Of a stretch of 32,782 nt of DNA, positions 8,520 through 18,779 are shown one piece after another; the first letter of the stretch is position 1, and every line of letters starts with the position of its first letter. This DNA comes from Sphaeroforma arctica JP610 (taxonomy: Eukaryota; Opisthokonta; Ichthyosporea; Ichthyophonida), in contig NW_014040055.1 in the NCBI RefSeq assembly GCF_001186125.1, forward strand, positions 4,212-36,993, read 5' to 3'. The notes beneath the pieces were generated by a model. That model was not told the DNA's origin, ran no database searches, and was given only the letters and a program-made list of their open reading frames with translations. The position numbers and the translations under genes are program-made.

Positions 8520-9522
8520 ATTTTACAATCAACAAGGGCTGAAGTCTGAAGGCTGAAAATTGGAAACTAAAGACTAATGAAGGCTGAAGACCTAAGACCT
8601 GGATTGTGAAATTATTGACTCGGTAGATGGATTGGGCGATAGGCGTTGAACCAATGTATATTTGTCGAAGACGTTTACGAATTGGTGCTGTTGAGTATTG
8701 TCTCGATGAAAATCGTTGAAAACGGTGTTTTTTCTTCTTCTGAAGAGTAGACGATCTCCTGTACAGTGACAGGCTTCACGACTGGCGTGGATAATCTTCT
8801 GTATGGGGACATGCATAACAATTTCGCAAGTAAAAAGACTCGAGATTTTCTTGAAAAATGCATTTTGCTTACTGAATCGGTGTGTACTGTGGCGTGGATG
8901 CTGTGGGACAGCTCCCTTCTGCGTTGTGGCATATTGGTTTGACTTTGGGATGTGGCCTGTGAGGCTGAGACTCAGAGACTGTGAGGCTACGATTTTCTCT
9001 TGGGTCTTGGAATGTGCGGCTCATATGCTGCGGTCTGGCTGCTATCCTTAGTATGGTTGCTTTTGTGTGAGGTTGTGGTCCCTGTAGGGCCTGTGGGCTG
9101 TGAATTTCACAATTTTGTTTGTATCCTGCGAGTGAATTTCTATACAAATTGTCACAGGTATGCAACTTTTACGATATCACACATAAAAATTAAAAGAGCC
9201 AGTAAGTACTAATATCATGTGTATCAATAAATACAAATTGTCTGCGGGATTCAACTTTAACTTCAGAGTACTTTTATGCCAAAACACTGTCGCACAAGTA
9301 AATACTTGGGTGTTTATCGATAGGAACAATTATATGAACAAATATATAGTTATATATTGCGTGTACATTATTTATAATCTCATTTTTACATATAATACAA
9401 ACAGTTTGTACACACTCTTTTTACAAGGTACGATATATCTGTATATTTTGCAGTCGGAGATAGAAGCACAAAGCATTTGACACCTGCTTACCTTAAAATA
9501 CTTACCTTTATTACAAATTGGA
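8520..9522 (-). other. 1-kb region between copia pol and 3' LTR
   Basis: A region this long after the RNase H stop is unusual for copia. It contains purine-rich GGCTGAAG repeats (8537-8600), GAGGCTGAGACT-like repeats near 8960 and an AT-rich part (9130-9480). Several short frames exist (8592-8816 and 8869-9165 minus, 8803-9051 and 9217-9480 plus) but none resembles a known envelope, integrase tail or host protein. I see no supported gene. Confidence 0.5.
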
Positions 9523-10311
9523 CTATGTTGATACTGGCATCCGAGTCATTAGTCTGTCACGTATGTCGGTAAACTTCTCTCGGCTGAGTGGCTTCGTGAA
9601 GAAATCACTGAGTAGTTGTTCTGATGGTATGTATTTTAGCTTGATGGTGTTGTTCGATGTGAGTTCTCTGATGTGATGATATCGTAGATCGACATGTTTT
9701 GTTCGGCGGGATTTCGTGATACCATTTCCCATCAGTATTGCTGACTTGTCGTCCTGTTTTATGGTGGTGGGTTCTACGAGCGGAATGCCGAATTCTGTGG
9801 AGAGATTCCTAGCCCATACTGCGCCTTTGGCTGTATCAGATTGTGCTACGTATCCTGCCTCTGCTGTAGACGTTGTTACTAGTCGTTGCAAGTTTGTTCC
9901 CCACATGAATGGTGCATCTGCTATAATGCCCACTCGCCAGGTGGTGGATCGTCTTGTTGTGTCATCGCTAGCAAAGCTACTGTCTACACTCAGATAGGGA
10001 ATACATGGTTCTTTGTTCGTGTATTCAAGTCCGAAGTCCTGAGTGCCAGCGAGATACTTCAAACAGCGCTTGGCACCTCTGAAGTGGTGGTACTGAGGTG
10101 CTATCAGATAGCGACTTAGGATCGAAACTGCAAAGCATATATCCACTCGTATTTGATCTACAAGGTATCGTAGCTGACCTACTATCTTGTTGTATTGTGT
10201 GATTGTTGGGACGTCTGAGCTGGCCGCCTTTTTCGGGAGATATGCATGTTTGTCTGTTACTTCACAGTCCGATTCTAGAATTGGCACCCATGCTGGTTTA
10301 CAATCTATCAA
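9523..10311 (-). pseudogene. Copia RT end and RNase H
   Basis: 262 residues. The first third is the C-terminal RT/connection region (YNKIVGQLRYLVDQIRVDI, the usual Y...VG.L.YL...RPDI block). The rest is the copia RNase H, with the TSTAEAGYVAQSD catalytic block, the KQDDKSAI block and the closing HVDLRYHHIRELT...FFTKPLS signature typical of copia. It would remove RNA from the RNA:DNA hybrid during reverse transcription in the particle. The natural pol stop lies at 9523. Confidence 0.9.
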
Positions 10312-10401
10312 CCCTCCTTATTCCTGCAATATTTATCTTAGGTATAGTCGTTGATGGTAACGTACTCTTCTAGAGTGTATTTCCACTTGGCACTTGAGAA
10401 A

Positions 10402-10833
10402 TCATAACGGTAGGCCCATATCAACAGTGTTCCATTCGCCTTTCATTGCGTCAGCTAGTTTCTGTCTGTCGGTCTTACTCTGGCATGCTGCAATTTTGTC
10501 ATCTACGTGTACGATAATGAAACAAGGTCCACTGTGTGTTTGTTTGATGAACAGTGCTCCATCCGATTGTGCTTGTTTACAACTGTGTTGTATAGCAAAC
10601 CGATGGATAGCTTTAAACCAGTAGTGTCCGCTAGGTGGTAGACCGTATACGCAACGGTCAACTCGACATACAACCTTTGTGTCTCCTTGCTTGTGCCTTT
10701 CGTACAGTTTTTTCTGAGACGGGTCCAATAGATGTTCGATGAGATTGTATCCTTGCGGTACTCGCATGTAGCTAGGGGTATCCAGTTCTTGAGTGAGGTA
10801 GGCCGAGGGTGTATCGTATTGTCGAATGTCCAT
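10402..10833 (-). pseudogene. Copia reverse transcriptase core
   Basis: 143 residues matching the fingers/palm of copia RT: DIRQYDTPSAYLTQELD (the D.k.AFL.g.L block), MRVPQGYN, the CRVDRCVYGLPPSGHYWF block (K.LYGLKQ.pR.W in the family) and the HVDDKIAA strand at the catalytic turn. It is a segment of the same pol as the entries on either side. Confidence 0.9.
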
Positions 10834-10974
10834 GTCATAGTGTGCCCTTAGAACTAGACAGATCCTGAGTGTTTCCTTGGCTACTACTGGGGCATAGCTT
10901 TCATCGTAATCGACCCCCTGTTTTGCATTGAATGCTGCTACATTCAGACGTGATTTGAGTCGTGTGACTTGTCC

Positions 10975-11796
10975 TTATTCATCCGTTTTTGCCTTGAAGA
11001 CCCATCGAGGGGGGAATAATGATTTCTCTCGCGGTTTGTTGTCAGCCAGAGTGAATGCCTTGCGCTGTATCACCAAGCTCTCCATCTCCGAACGTGCTGA
11101 TTCTTCCCAGTCGGCTGCATTTTGCATATCATATATACCTTTGTATGTTTTCGGTTCCATTGCTACAGTTGCTGAATTGACAGTGTATGTAGTGCTAGAA
11201 GTTCTCTTACGGTGGCTATCGTGATACCAGTCGACATTATTATCACCTATCGCGAGGTCCCGCAGTTCTCGAGAGACTTGGCGACCTTCTGCCGTTCTTC
11301 TAGCTATGGTTGCTTCGAGATCATGTTGTGCTTTGGTAGTCGCTGCAGAAGCCTCCGACTCGTTGGTACGTACTTTACTCTCAGCAGGTTGTTGTATTGA
11401 CGATGAAGTTATTTGTAGTTGGTCTGAGTTGCTCGATTTGTGTATCACAGTGGACTGGGCTTGTTGGCTAAGCATATCTTCCGTTGTCGATGTTGTCCCT
11501 GCGTCTGTTTGGAAATCGACATTCTCGATTTGGAGGAATGTACTACTGTTCGTAGTGTCAGGTGGTGCGATAGCGGTTTTACATTTGTTATCTTCCCAGG
11601 CAAAGAATTCATCTTCGAATATATAGACGTCTCGGCTTTGTATTATACGTTTGGTCAGAGGTGGGTATATACGATACGAGTCCGGTGTTGTGTCCAAGGG
11701 TTGCGCAAGAAGAATGCCACCCAGTGCTTTGTCGTCGAGTTTGCCGTCTGGATCACGGTTTATGTATGCGATGTGACACCCGAATGTTCTGAACAT
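10975..11796 (-). pseudogene. Copia integrase C-terminus, linker and RT start
   Basis: 273 residues. The start (FRTFGCHIAYI...KLDDKALGGILLA...YRIYPP) is the conserved copia block after the integrase catalytic core. Residues of about 90-190 are a Ser/Thr/Gln-rich spacer. The end (ESLVIQRKAFTLAD...RWVFKAKTDE) is the N-terminal RT block (E...L...TW.LV..P....I..KWVfk.K). Confidence 0.88.
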
Positions 11797-11895
11797 ATCT
11801 ATCGGAAATGCATATCTTGTAAACTTCTCGTATGGGGATGAGCTCTTCTCGTTGGTGGGTATAGCATTGTATATGTTGGTAGTTTGAATCAGTGA

Positions 11896-12753
11896 TTAAG
11901 CCCACATAGTAGTCGGTAGACGTGCATACTTCAGTTGTGCAAGCATTCTAGGGGCCAGTGTACCATGGAGTCTCTCTACCTTGCCATGGTATTGTGGCGT
12001 GGCCGTAGGTGCGTACCTCGAGCAGTATCCCAAATACGCAAGCATGCGCCTCGTTACGTTTGCTGTAAACTGTGAGCCTCGATCCATTTGTATGCACTGA
12101 ACTCGGTGATGACTTAAGATGTACCATTCATCGAAGGTGTGTAACATAGCATCCAAAATTGTTGTCGCTTTCAGATCGCGGATCGGATACTCTTTGGCCA
12201 TGCTAGAAAAGTCGTCTATGATTGATACATAGTGGGTGTTGGATCCTATTGACGTTACGAACGGTCCTATTATGTCCACGAAGACTAACTCGAGGGGCTC
12301 TGTAGCATGTTCGTGCTGTCGTTCCTTGTTTGTATTCTTGTTCTTCTTCTTAGCAATAGTGCATGCTTTGCATCGTTCCTCTGGTTGCCTTATGCAGGGT
12401 AAATCTTTTGGGACGTAGCTGGGGTGCGCGAACCTGTTGTGCCATGAAATCTGATTGACTTTCTCCAGCGATGGTTCCACTGTAGTCATAGCTATGTCGT
12501 CGATGTGCACACAGTATATTCTGTGTTTTTCATGTACTGTTATGGTTCCAAAGCTTGGTAGTAATATGTACATCATGCTGTTGGTGAATTCAAATGAGTA
12601 ATGTCGCGCTGAGAGTAGGCTGATACTTAGTAGTGCAGTTTTAAATGTCGTATCAATGAGTACGTCCCCCAAGTTTCCTAGCTGAGCCACATACTTCGGA
12701 TAAATGATTGTACCATCAGCTACTTCGAGCGCATACCGATCATTAATGCGCAT
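11896..12753 (-). pseudogene. Copia pre-integrase and integrase
   Basis: 285 residues. The first half is the protease-to-integrase region with the GAG-pre-integrase zinc domain: HNRFAHPS supplies the His pair and CKACTIAKKK the Cys pair. The catalytic core follows with the three acidic positions visible: DIIGPF, QMDRGSQFTANV and KVERLHGTLAPR. The function would be insertion of cDNA with a 5-bp stagger, which agrees with the tacct duplication. A protease-like D-S-x-A-T motif lies just upstream, near 12800-12830, on the same strand. Confidence 0.9.
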
Positions 12754-13225
12754 GTTGCTGACGAGATGATGTTTGTGGTACTTATAGGGAAGTACGTGTA
12801 TGGTGGCGCAACTATCGCAAGCTAGTCAGTATCCACCTCTGGAATCTCTATCTGACTGATCATTCACCTCCTTGTTGTCGATTGTAGGGTTAATTGTGGA
12901 GAATGCAATCTGTCTGTTTGCAGGTAACTGGTCATCAGATACTTGTGCTGACATACCTTTGTCTTGTCTGCCGTCATGAGCTTGGCGTCGATTGCTCTGG
13001 GATCTATATGTTCTGTCAATGTCTTGTGAATGTTAGATATCTCGTGAATATCTACCATCGTCGTAGTCGCGTCGATTGTACCTATCTACTCGGTAGTCCT
13101 GTCGGTCCTGATCATTGTGATTATCGTAGCGGTATTGGTAGCTGTTGTTTCTGTTGTACTGTTCCACACGAGTACGGTAGTCACGATTCGAATAAGGTCG
13201 GCGATGCTTGTCATTGTTTTTGGGC

Positions 13226-13636
13226 TTAAAATCTGTAGTCTCTCATGTCATGACGAAGACCAGGTTTGTCAATCCGTCGATCGTAACGTTTACGACCGTC
13301 GTGGTCACGATCCTGATTATGTGGGTTACCAGCAACGCATGATTTGATTAGAGCTTGTAGCTTACGGCATTGCCCGATGGAATGCCAACGATTATTGCAG
13401 AATGCACAATTTCCTGTCGATATAGCTGCATGCGCACCGTGCACAATGGTTGATGGGTCACTTTCATCTGGATCCAATGCGATGAGGTACGTGGTGAGCT
13501 CATCATACGACATGGCCATCATAACGGATGTCTTCAACATAATCTTAACAGTCTGATTATCGTCGTTTACAGGCTGCCGTAGAATAGCGCATAGGCTGTT
13601 GTTAGACTTCGTACCTCCGGCGTTCTTGAATTTCAC
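13226..13636 (-). pseudogene. Copia gag, nucleocapsid part with CCHC knuckle
   Basis: 136 residues with a canonical retroviral zinc knuckle C-x2-C-x4-H-x4-C (C77, C80, H85, C90; 13367-13408; CAFCNNRWHSIGQC), followed by a basic Arg/Asp/Asn tail. Upstream residues include the helical LNRIT...SYDELTTYLIAL-type gag region common to copia UBN2 gags. It would package element RNA. Confidence 0.88.
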
Positions 13637-14028
13637 AAATGCCGTGTTGAGACGACTGATAAGGCAGGCGTAGATTCGTTCCGTTCTTGCGTGATGCGGT
13701 TCAGTTTTCCTTCTAATGTCTGGATATTATCTTCGGTCAGGGCTTCAAACTCGAGTTTCAGTGCGGCAAAAGCTTCCCACGGCTTATCAATGAATTGGCT
13801 GATCTCCGTTTGCAGCTGTGGAGATAAGGTGCGGTTGATAATCTGATATGCCTCAGCGATTTCCTTGGGTGTCCATCGGTTGCCTCTAGATGGGGTTGGA
13901 TCGGTCAATATTGTTGGGATTCCTTCACAATTCACGGATAGAATTGTTTGGGTTTTCCAAGGAAGCCAGTCAACCTTCGATTCGAGAATAGTGGTGGTCT
14001 TAATATCCTTAGAGTTCACAGTAGGCAT
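13633..14028 (-). pseudogene. Copia gag, N-terminal part
   Basis: 131 residues starting 35 bp inside the 5' LTR, the expected place for the gag ATG (MPTVNSKDIKTTTI). It contains VDWLPWKTQTILSV, the W..W...... pattern at the start of copia gag, and a PWEAFAALKLEFEAL helix typical of the UBN2 region. It overlaps the next gag segment by a few bases. Confidence 0.85.
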
Positions 14029-14062
14029 ATTGATAGCGCGAGATCAGAGTGACCTGATAAGT

Positions 14063-14580
14063 TGATAGAGTACAATGTAGTAGACTTTAAGTAAAGTGCA
14101 AATGTATGTATTTATTTCTGACCTCACCTTTGGTTTTATACCTAAGGTGTTTGTGCTAGTGTTCAGCCGCTTGGGCTGGCCAGGGTAAAACCTCATATGG
14201 TCAGTATGAGAAACCTTATGCGGAACACTTTAACACTTCGATGCTTTTCTATTTCAACTTCTCTGCAATTAAATCTCACGCTGATCACATGATGCCTTTC
14301 CGCATAGGTTGTGACTCACATAGAACCGCAGCTATTATTAATATGTTGTGGTTGAAAGGCTTAATCCACTCTCGGGAATCGGTTGAGAAACTAAATCTAC
14401 TCTCGGAAGTCGGTTAAGTAATAACTCAACTCTTGAGAGTAATTTGAGCAACTTGATTAGCTCTCGGAAGTGAGCTAACTCTGATGACTTAGCTCTCGGG
14501 AGTGAGCTAATTCTGATGACTTCTACAAATCAAAGATGGTTTCTTGCTGTAAAATTTGGCCTGAGACCTGTAGTCTCTCA
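14063..14580 (-). repeat. Copia 5' LTR
   Basis: 518 bp, beginning TGAGAGACTACAGG at 14580 and ending TATCA at 14063 on the minus strand. It carries the same TATAAAA (14134-14140 on the complement), AATAAA and 32-bp U3 tandem repeat as the 3' LTR. This copy would drive minus-strand transcription of the element. Confidence 0.93.
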
Positions 14581-14585
14581 TACCT
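14581..14585. repeat. Target site duplication, right copy (tacct)
   Basis: Perfect match to 7991-7995, directly abutting the 5' LTR. Confidence 0.93.
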
Positions 14586-14820
14586 AGAGACAATGCTGTA
14601 ACCAGGGATTCCATATGTCTGGCGAGGTTGATCCCTGGTATTCCGTGAGAGAGTGGGAACCCCAGATATTTAGAGCGTTTCAGTTTGGAATGTGTGGGCG
14701 ACATCTTCAGGAGGAGGTAACGTATGTTCCAAGGTGCGTCTGAAAGCGTCGGCGTGATAAGCTCACCTTTTATACGGAGGGTTAGCGCCACGTGTCGCAA
14801 GTAAACCCGCTAATTTCTCA
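14581..14820 (-). mobile_element. LINE, upstream part, 5'-truncated
   Basis: The minus frame open from about 14806 to the copia edge encodes the end of a LINE RT palm: KRSKYLGFPLSHGIPG is the conserved yLG block that follows the catalytic region, then ARHMESLVTALSL. This frame continues in phase at 7990 after one target copy. The LINE starts abruptly at about 14805-14822, so it lacks the endonuclease and most of the RT, the usual result of incomplete target-primed reverse transcription. Confidence 0.7.
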
Positions 14821-14824
14821 CAGT

Positions 14825-14836
14825 CCCCCCCCCTCA
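14825..14836 (-). other. Probable polypurine tract of element B
   Basis: The minus strand reads TGAGGGGGGGGGACTGTGAG, nine G followed by AC and a TG that could be the first bases of a lost 3' LTR. Position after the last pol domain fits. The LINE sequence begins within about 20 bp, so the LTR itself cannot be confirmed. Confidence 0.45.
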
Positions 14837-15074
14837 GCTTGAAAATTACAATGTTGGCTTATATGTAATTTGAAGCACATAAACTCAAAAAGCTCACGTG
14901 AATTGTACAAGCGAAAAGAAGCAACGGGTTTCGATCATATAATGGCCTCAATGCTTACAGTATATTCTCTTAGACAAAGTATACTTAGACTTTATAAGTT
15001 ACTCGGTTACTCTATTGCGTGTGGGTTTAGGTCGTTGAGGTCCCCGATGGTGGATGGGACGTTTCTTAGTGCCT

Positions 15075-15557
15075 TTAGGAGGTACATACATTCCATGGTC
15101 CTTGAAACTTGGGAATGAATGACGTCTGTGTATAAGCCTTGACTACATCAGGACGTTTGTTTGTAGGTAAGATAGCTTCTGCGTCTGCCTTGTTCTTATG
15201 TAGACGTTTACGAAACTCCTTATTAAAAGCCCTCAATACATCTGGATCATCGAATACCGATGGAGGTAGATCGTATTGCGCGCCATCTGCAAACTCTGTT
15301 GTGTAGTAAGTGATATCCTCATGTTTGTACTTCCCCAGAATTTTCTTAACCTCGTAAGACGTAAGAGGTGTAGTAGCTTCACGTGTGCGACGAAGGATGA
15401 TTTCTGTCGTTGGAATTCGATGTGATCCGATATTAAGAGCACTTGAACCGTCAACGTTATTAACTTCGTAAGTTCCGCTCTTCGTATCGGCCACTGAAAT
15501 CTTGAATGTTCCAATGTATTTAGCCGTAAACACAGCTGTATCGGAGTTGCGAGCCAT
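15075..15557 (-). pseudogene. Element B integrase C-terminus with chromodomain-like fold
   Basis: 160 residues. The start has the small-barrel pattern (KYIGTFKISVADTKSGTYEV) near the integrase C-terminal domain. Residues of about 65-110 (SYEVKKILGKYKHEDI...LPPSVFDDPDVLRAFNKEF) follow the chromodomain plan: a strand, K-I-L, an acidic loop and a closing D.d.l..F helix. Chromodomains at this position steer integration to marked chromatin in chromoviruses. The match is by pattern only and is weaker than in element C. Confidence 0.6.
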
Positions 15558-15771
15558 AATGTTGACTATGTCGCCTACCTCAAACTCGACTATATTCTTC
15601 GAATCATTCCATCACTTCTGTCTCTTCTTGAACGCGATGTCCTTCATCTCTCTCAAACAAGGAAAGACGACGTCTCTGGTACGACGCATCTTCTATAGCC
15701 ATGGTAACACATGATCTTCTTGAAAGTCCTTGTTAAAAGGTACTTGTAGTTCACTATAACGACCCCTGAAA

Positions 15772-16107
15772 TTATGAGCGGATGTTGATATATATATATA
15801 TATATATATATATACCAGTGACTGAATCCGGTGTCTCGTTCATTTGTGTCTGTACCCAGTTAATTGAGTATGGCCACAAGTCAGCATCGTCTAGTAACAC
15901 TCCACGCATGAACCTCTTCATCTTTCTGTGTCGCACCTCACTCGCACCTTGTGTCTGAGGCTTATAAGGTACACCCATTTTGTGGCATGATCTCGCAACG
16001 AGCAACAATGCCGTCATGACGTCTCCTATAAACTCACTACCGTTGTTGGTACATACAATAGCTGGCCAGCCGAAATCTGCGAAACACTTATAAATGCACT
16101 CAGCCAC
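15772..16107 (-). pseudogene. Element B integrase catalytic core, second half
   Basis: 111 residues with the gypsy integrase wording: FGWPAIVCTNNGSEF, then GVPYKPQTQGASEVRHRKMKRFMR, the block that carries the catalytic Glu region. The end is overrun by a TA microsatellite. Confidence 0.85.
15788..15814. repeat. (TA)n microsatellite
   Basis: About 13 TA units inside the element B integrase region. It is read as alternating Ile-Tyr in the sense frame, so it is an expansion after, or at the expense of, coding function. Confidence 0.95.
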
Positions 16108-16110
16108 TGT

Positions 16111-16362
16111 TTACATTGATTTGTCTTTCAAAGGATATAATACATTATATCTTGAAGCGACATAAAAAATGTGGCAGGCATACTTATCTTTCGTGTGTTC
16201 GGACGTGGGTAGCTCCACCAAATCAATGATAACCCTGCCCCATGGCTCGTCTTCCGATACACTCCGCAATGGGGCATATCCATAGCGCTTGATCCGGTTA
16301 ACTTCGCAGTCGTTGCATTCGTGATACACCTGATATATATTGCTTGAGCTATGGGTGTACAA
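16111..16362 (-). pseudogene. Element B integrase N-terminal region
   Basis: 83 residues: the C-x2-C half of the HHCC zinc domain (ECNDCEVNRIKRYG), then PWGRVIIDLVELP, with the first catalytic Asp block of gypsy integrases, and the FYVASRYNVLYPLKDKS strand pair. Confidence 0.82.
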
Positions 16363-17195
16363 TTCCGTATCTCTTACCTTCTTTCTCAGTCCTAGCCTTA
16401 TCCATGTGTTTAAGTGTATGATTCTGGTTTAACCACTTCAGAATGTCATCCTCCGATGATCTTGCCGTATCAAAGTCTGTAGGTGAGGATTCCACTACTA
16501 CATCACCAGGACTCGAAGACTCGTCGTGTCCAATCTCGTAAAGACTCGTCTGGTCCAATCTCGCCTGAAAGGTCGGCCGTGTGAATTCTACTAATGTTCT
16601 CTTTGTCCATTAGTTGAGTTACATGGTCGTATACATTTGGAAAATCATTCATCAACTGTTTGAGTAGCCTGGTCTCGGCTTCGTATGCAGTTGCTCTGTC
16701 AGAACGTATCTTCTTGTAAAATGCTTTTGCTAGTGATGAGTTCCTTTTCGCTTCTTTAAGATCGGATTGTACCTCTGTGACGCATACTGCAGGTGCGTGT
16801 GTCGCCCCAGCCTCTCGGTGAGACTTAGGTGTCAAGAGTGAAATCTTGGATTCTTCGACCTTACGTTTGAAGGTCTCGGATGGTGTCCATTTGTTGGTTC
16901 CAACTGGACTTATTCGACATATTATTGTATGTCGCCAAGGAGTCTTCTGGACTGCACGGGTACCCTGATAGAGGAAAGTATCTACCTCTCTATCCACATA
17001 TATGGGCTCACATTGTATCATCGATATCAACTGTGGTAGCCATTTATCTGAATGTCTTAGGGGACAACCCAACGTGATGGTAGCATCTTGTATATGAACA
17101 TAATTCAGCAACTGTGGTATTAACAACCACGGTGGATTCTCATCGGATAAATCGATTTGAAACCCATCACCGTCTGGATGTTCCAGAGTCCGGTA
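16349..17195 (-). pseudogene. Element B methyltransferase-like segment and pre-integrase linker
   Basis: The segment after RNase H holds the residues MFAARHNAQLP (at its edge with the RNase H frame), then a DENPPWLLIPQLLN block with NPPW encoded at 17127-17138, then WLPQLISMIQCEPIYV and PWRHTIICRISP. Element C has the same order. The pattern (F-A-x-R-x-N-x-Q-L, NPPW, a W-x-P-x-L block) is that of the Dam-like adenine methyltransferase segment found in DIRS elements, where NPPW is the (D/N)PP(Y/F/W) catalytic motif. A charged linker (16503-16860) leads to integrase. Activity is not claimed. Confidence 0.6.
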
Positions 17196-17705
17196 TCACG
17201 GCAGTTGCGCATTATGACGTGCTGCAAACATATCAATGGTATGTGGTCCATGTATGTTGTCTGCAATTTTAAACCACCTAGGATTGACCATCCGATCCGT
17301 AGCTAGCAATTCTCGGACCATCTTGTTGAAATCCGGTACAAAGCGTGACAGCGTATCCGGTAAGTGATTGTGTATGCCCGGTATATGTGTTATGCTGAAA
17401 GAAAATTTCGCGATCGTATCGTGCCATCGACTGACCAATTGTGAATTGGGGTTCATGTCTTTTAAATGTTGCAACGATTTCTGGTCGCACAGTATATTAA
17501 AGTGTGTACCATAAAGGTAGTCCTTAAAATGAGTGAGTGCAGTTACAATAGCTAGTAGCTCTTGTTGCACTGTCGGATAATTGATTTGTGACGAGTTCAT
17601 AGCCCTGCTAAAGAACTGCACGTATCTCGGCTTCCCGTCAATCATTTGGTACAGCACGCCTCCCAACGCCATGTCGGATGCATCTGTAGCCACCATGGAG
17701 GGCAC
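17196..17705 (-). pseudogene. Element B RNase H
   Basis: 169 residues with the gypsy RNase H motifs in order: ATDASDMALGGVLYQ, FFSRAMNSSQINYPTVQQELLAIVTAL, FNILCDQKSLQHL and IAKFSFSITHIPGIHNHLPDTLSR. The tail reaches the MFAARHNAQLP block that begins the next segment. Confidence 0.9.
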
Positions 17706-17818
17706 TCCATCTTTTGATGACTGGGCTACGGGGGCTTGTTAAATCACTGTTTTGAGCTGCTTAAAGGCATCATCACACTCTTTGGTCCACAACGCTCCTA
17801 GTTTGCCTTTGTGACATC

Positions 17819-18751
17819 TTAATGTCCGAAAGGTTTAAGGTAGCTTGCCAGGTGTAGAACTCCATCTGACAGGAAGTTGACGAATCCACACATGCTATTA
17901 ACATCTTTGCCTGTAGTGAGAGTTCTCCAATCCAGTAAGTGTTCTACCTTTCCAGGATCGATCATAGTACTTTCCCCGGATACACGGTAGCCCAACAGCT
18001 GTATCTCGTTTACACCGAAATGACATTTCTTGCTGTTGATCTTAAACTTGTGTTTGTTGAGCCTTGCCAGTACTTCCCTCACAACTCTGTTATGCTCCTC
18101 TTTAGTCTTGGTAAACACAACAATGTTATCGATATACACCTGCACATTGTCCATGTCTCTAAACAGGCCCTGCATGATGTGTTGAAAGAAGGCTGGTAAC
18201 ATATGTAGACCAAAAGGGGCTCTTTTGAATGAATATTGTTGTCCATCCGAAGTGAAGGTAAAATACTTCCGGTGTGGTTTGTATATTTTCATTTGATGGT
18301 AGCCTTGCTTCAAATCGATGATCGAAAATATCTTCGCTCCTTCCATTCTTCTCAGCAATTCGTTGATTCTTGGTAGATGAAAGTTGTATGTGGGTGTAAG
18401 ATCGGTTATAGGACTCATATCCAAACACACGCGAACCTTCTTTAACGTACCATCAGAGCTGAACTGGTCTACAGCCAAGAGCGCTAAGTTGACAGGGGTA
18501 GGTTCGTGGTTGACTGCGATTACTCCGTTTTCCAACCATGCTTTAACTTTTTCTCGTACCACTTGTTCATGATGCCACGCTACGTAGTTCCGCGTTGGAC
18601 ATTTCAACTTCGAAAAGTCTACTTTTATCAAGTCTAAGCTCATGTATCCGTTGTTGAATTTAAACTGAGCCCAGTCGGTGATCTTTATCTTGTTGTTCTC
18701 AAAAATAAGATCCTTTAGCTTCTCTGTGAATTGGGGTATCATTTCTTTCAC
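17819..18751 (-). pseudogene. Element B reverse transcriptase
   Basis: 310 residues, nearly the whole RT domain of a Ty3/gypsy pol. In order: NYVAWHHEQVVREKVKAWL, PVNLALLAVD, VRVCLDMSPIT, the FHLPRINELLRRM and SIIDLKQGYHQM blocks, APFGLHMLPAFFQ, the VQVYIDNIVVF turn, and KKCHFGVNEIQLLGYRVS, then DWRTLTTGKDVNSMCGFVNF of the connection. The wording is closest to element D in this window. Confidence 0.92.
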
Positions 18752-18779
18752 AGTCTTAGAAGGCTTCTATACAGGCTTC

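Larger units (their letters stand above)
7996..14580 (-). mobile_element. Ty1/copia element, structurally complete, 6585 bp, broken coding
   Basis: The element has two LTRs (7996-8509 and 14063-14580) in the same orientation, ending TG...CA, a polypurine tract next to the 3' LTR, a 5-bp tacct target duplication and domains in copia order on the minus strand: gag with a CCHC knuckle, protease-like segment, integrase, RT, RNase H. Integrase preceding RT makes it copia rather than gypsy. By eye the LTRs differ at about 14 positions plus one 4-bp indel, about 97% identical, so insertion is recent relative to its neighbours. The coding region has about five breaks, so it looks non-autonomous now. 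It is inserted in the LINE described on either side. The space just inside the 5' LTR has no obvious TGG-type primer-binding site; priming by an internal tRNA fragment, as in Drosophila copia, is possible but unproven. Confidence 0.93.

Noticed and set aside
9217-9480. Plus-strand 87-codon hydrophobic frame that could pass for a membrane protein
   Set aside because: The sequence is AT-rich with Tyr/Ile/Asn bias, inside copia on the opposite strand to its genes; chance frame.
14041-14062. Classical initiator-tRNA primer-binding site of copia
   Set aside because: The sequence after the 5' LTR does not begin TGG and I could not match it to a tRNA 3' end with confidence.
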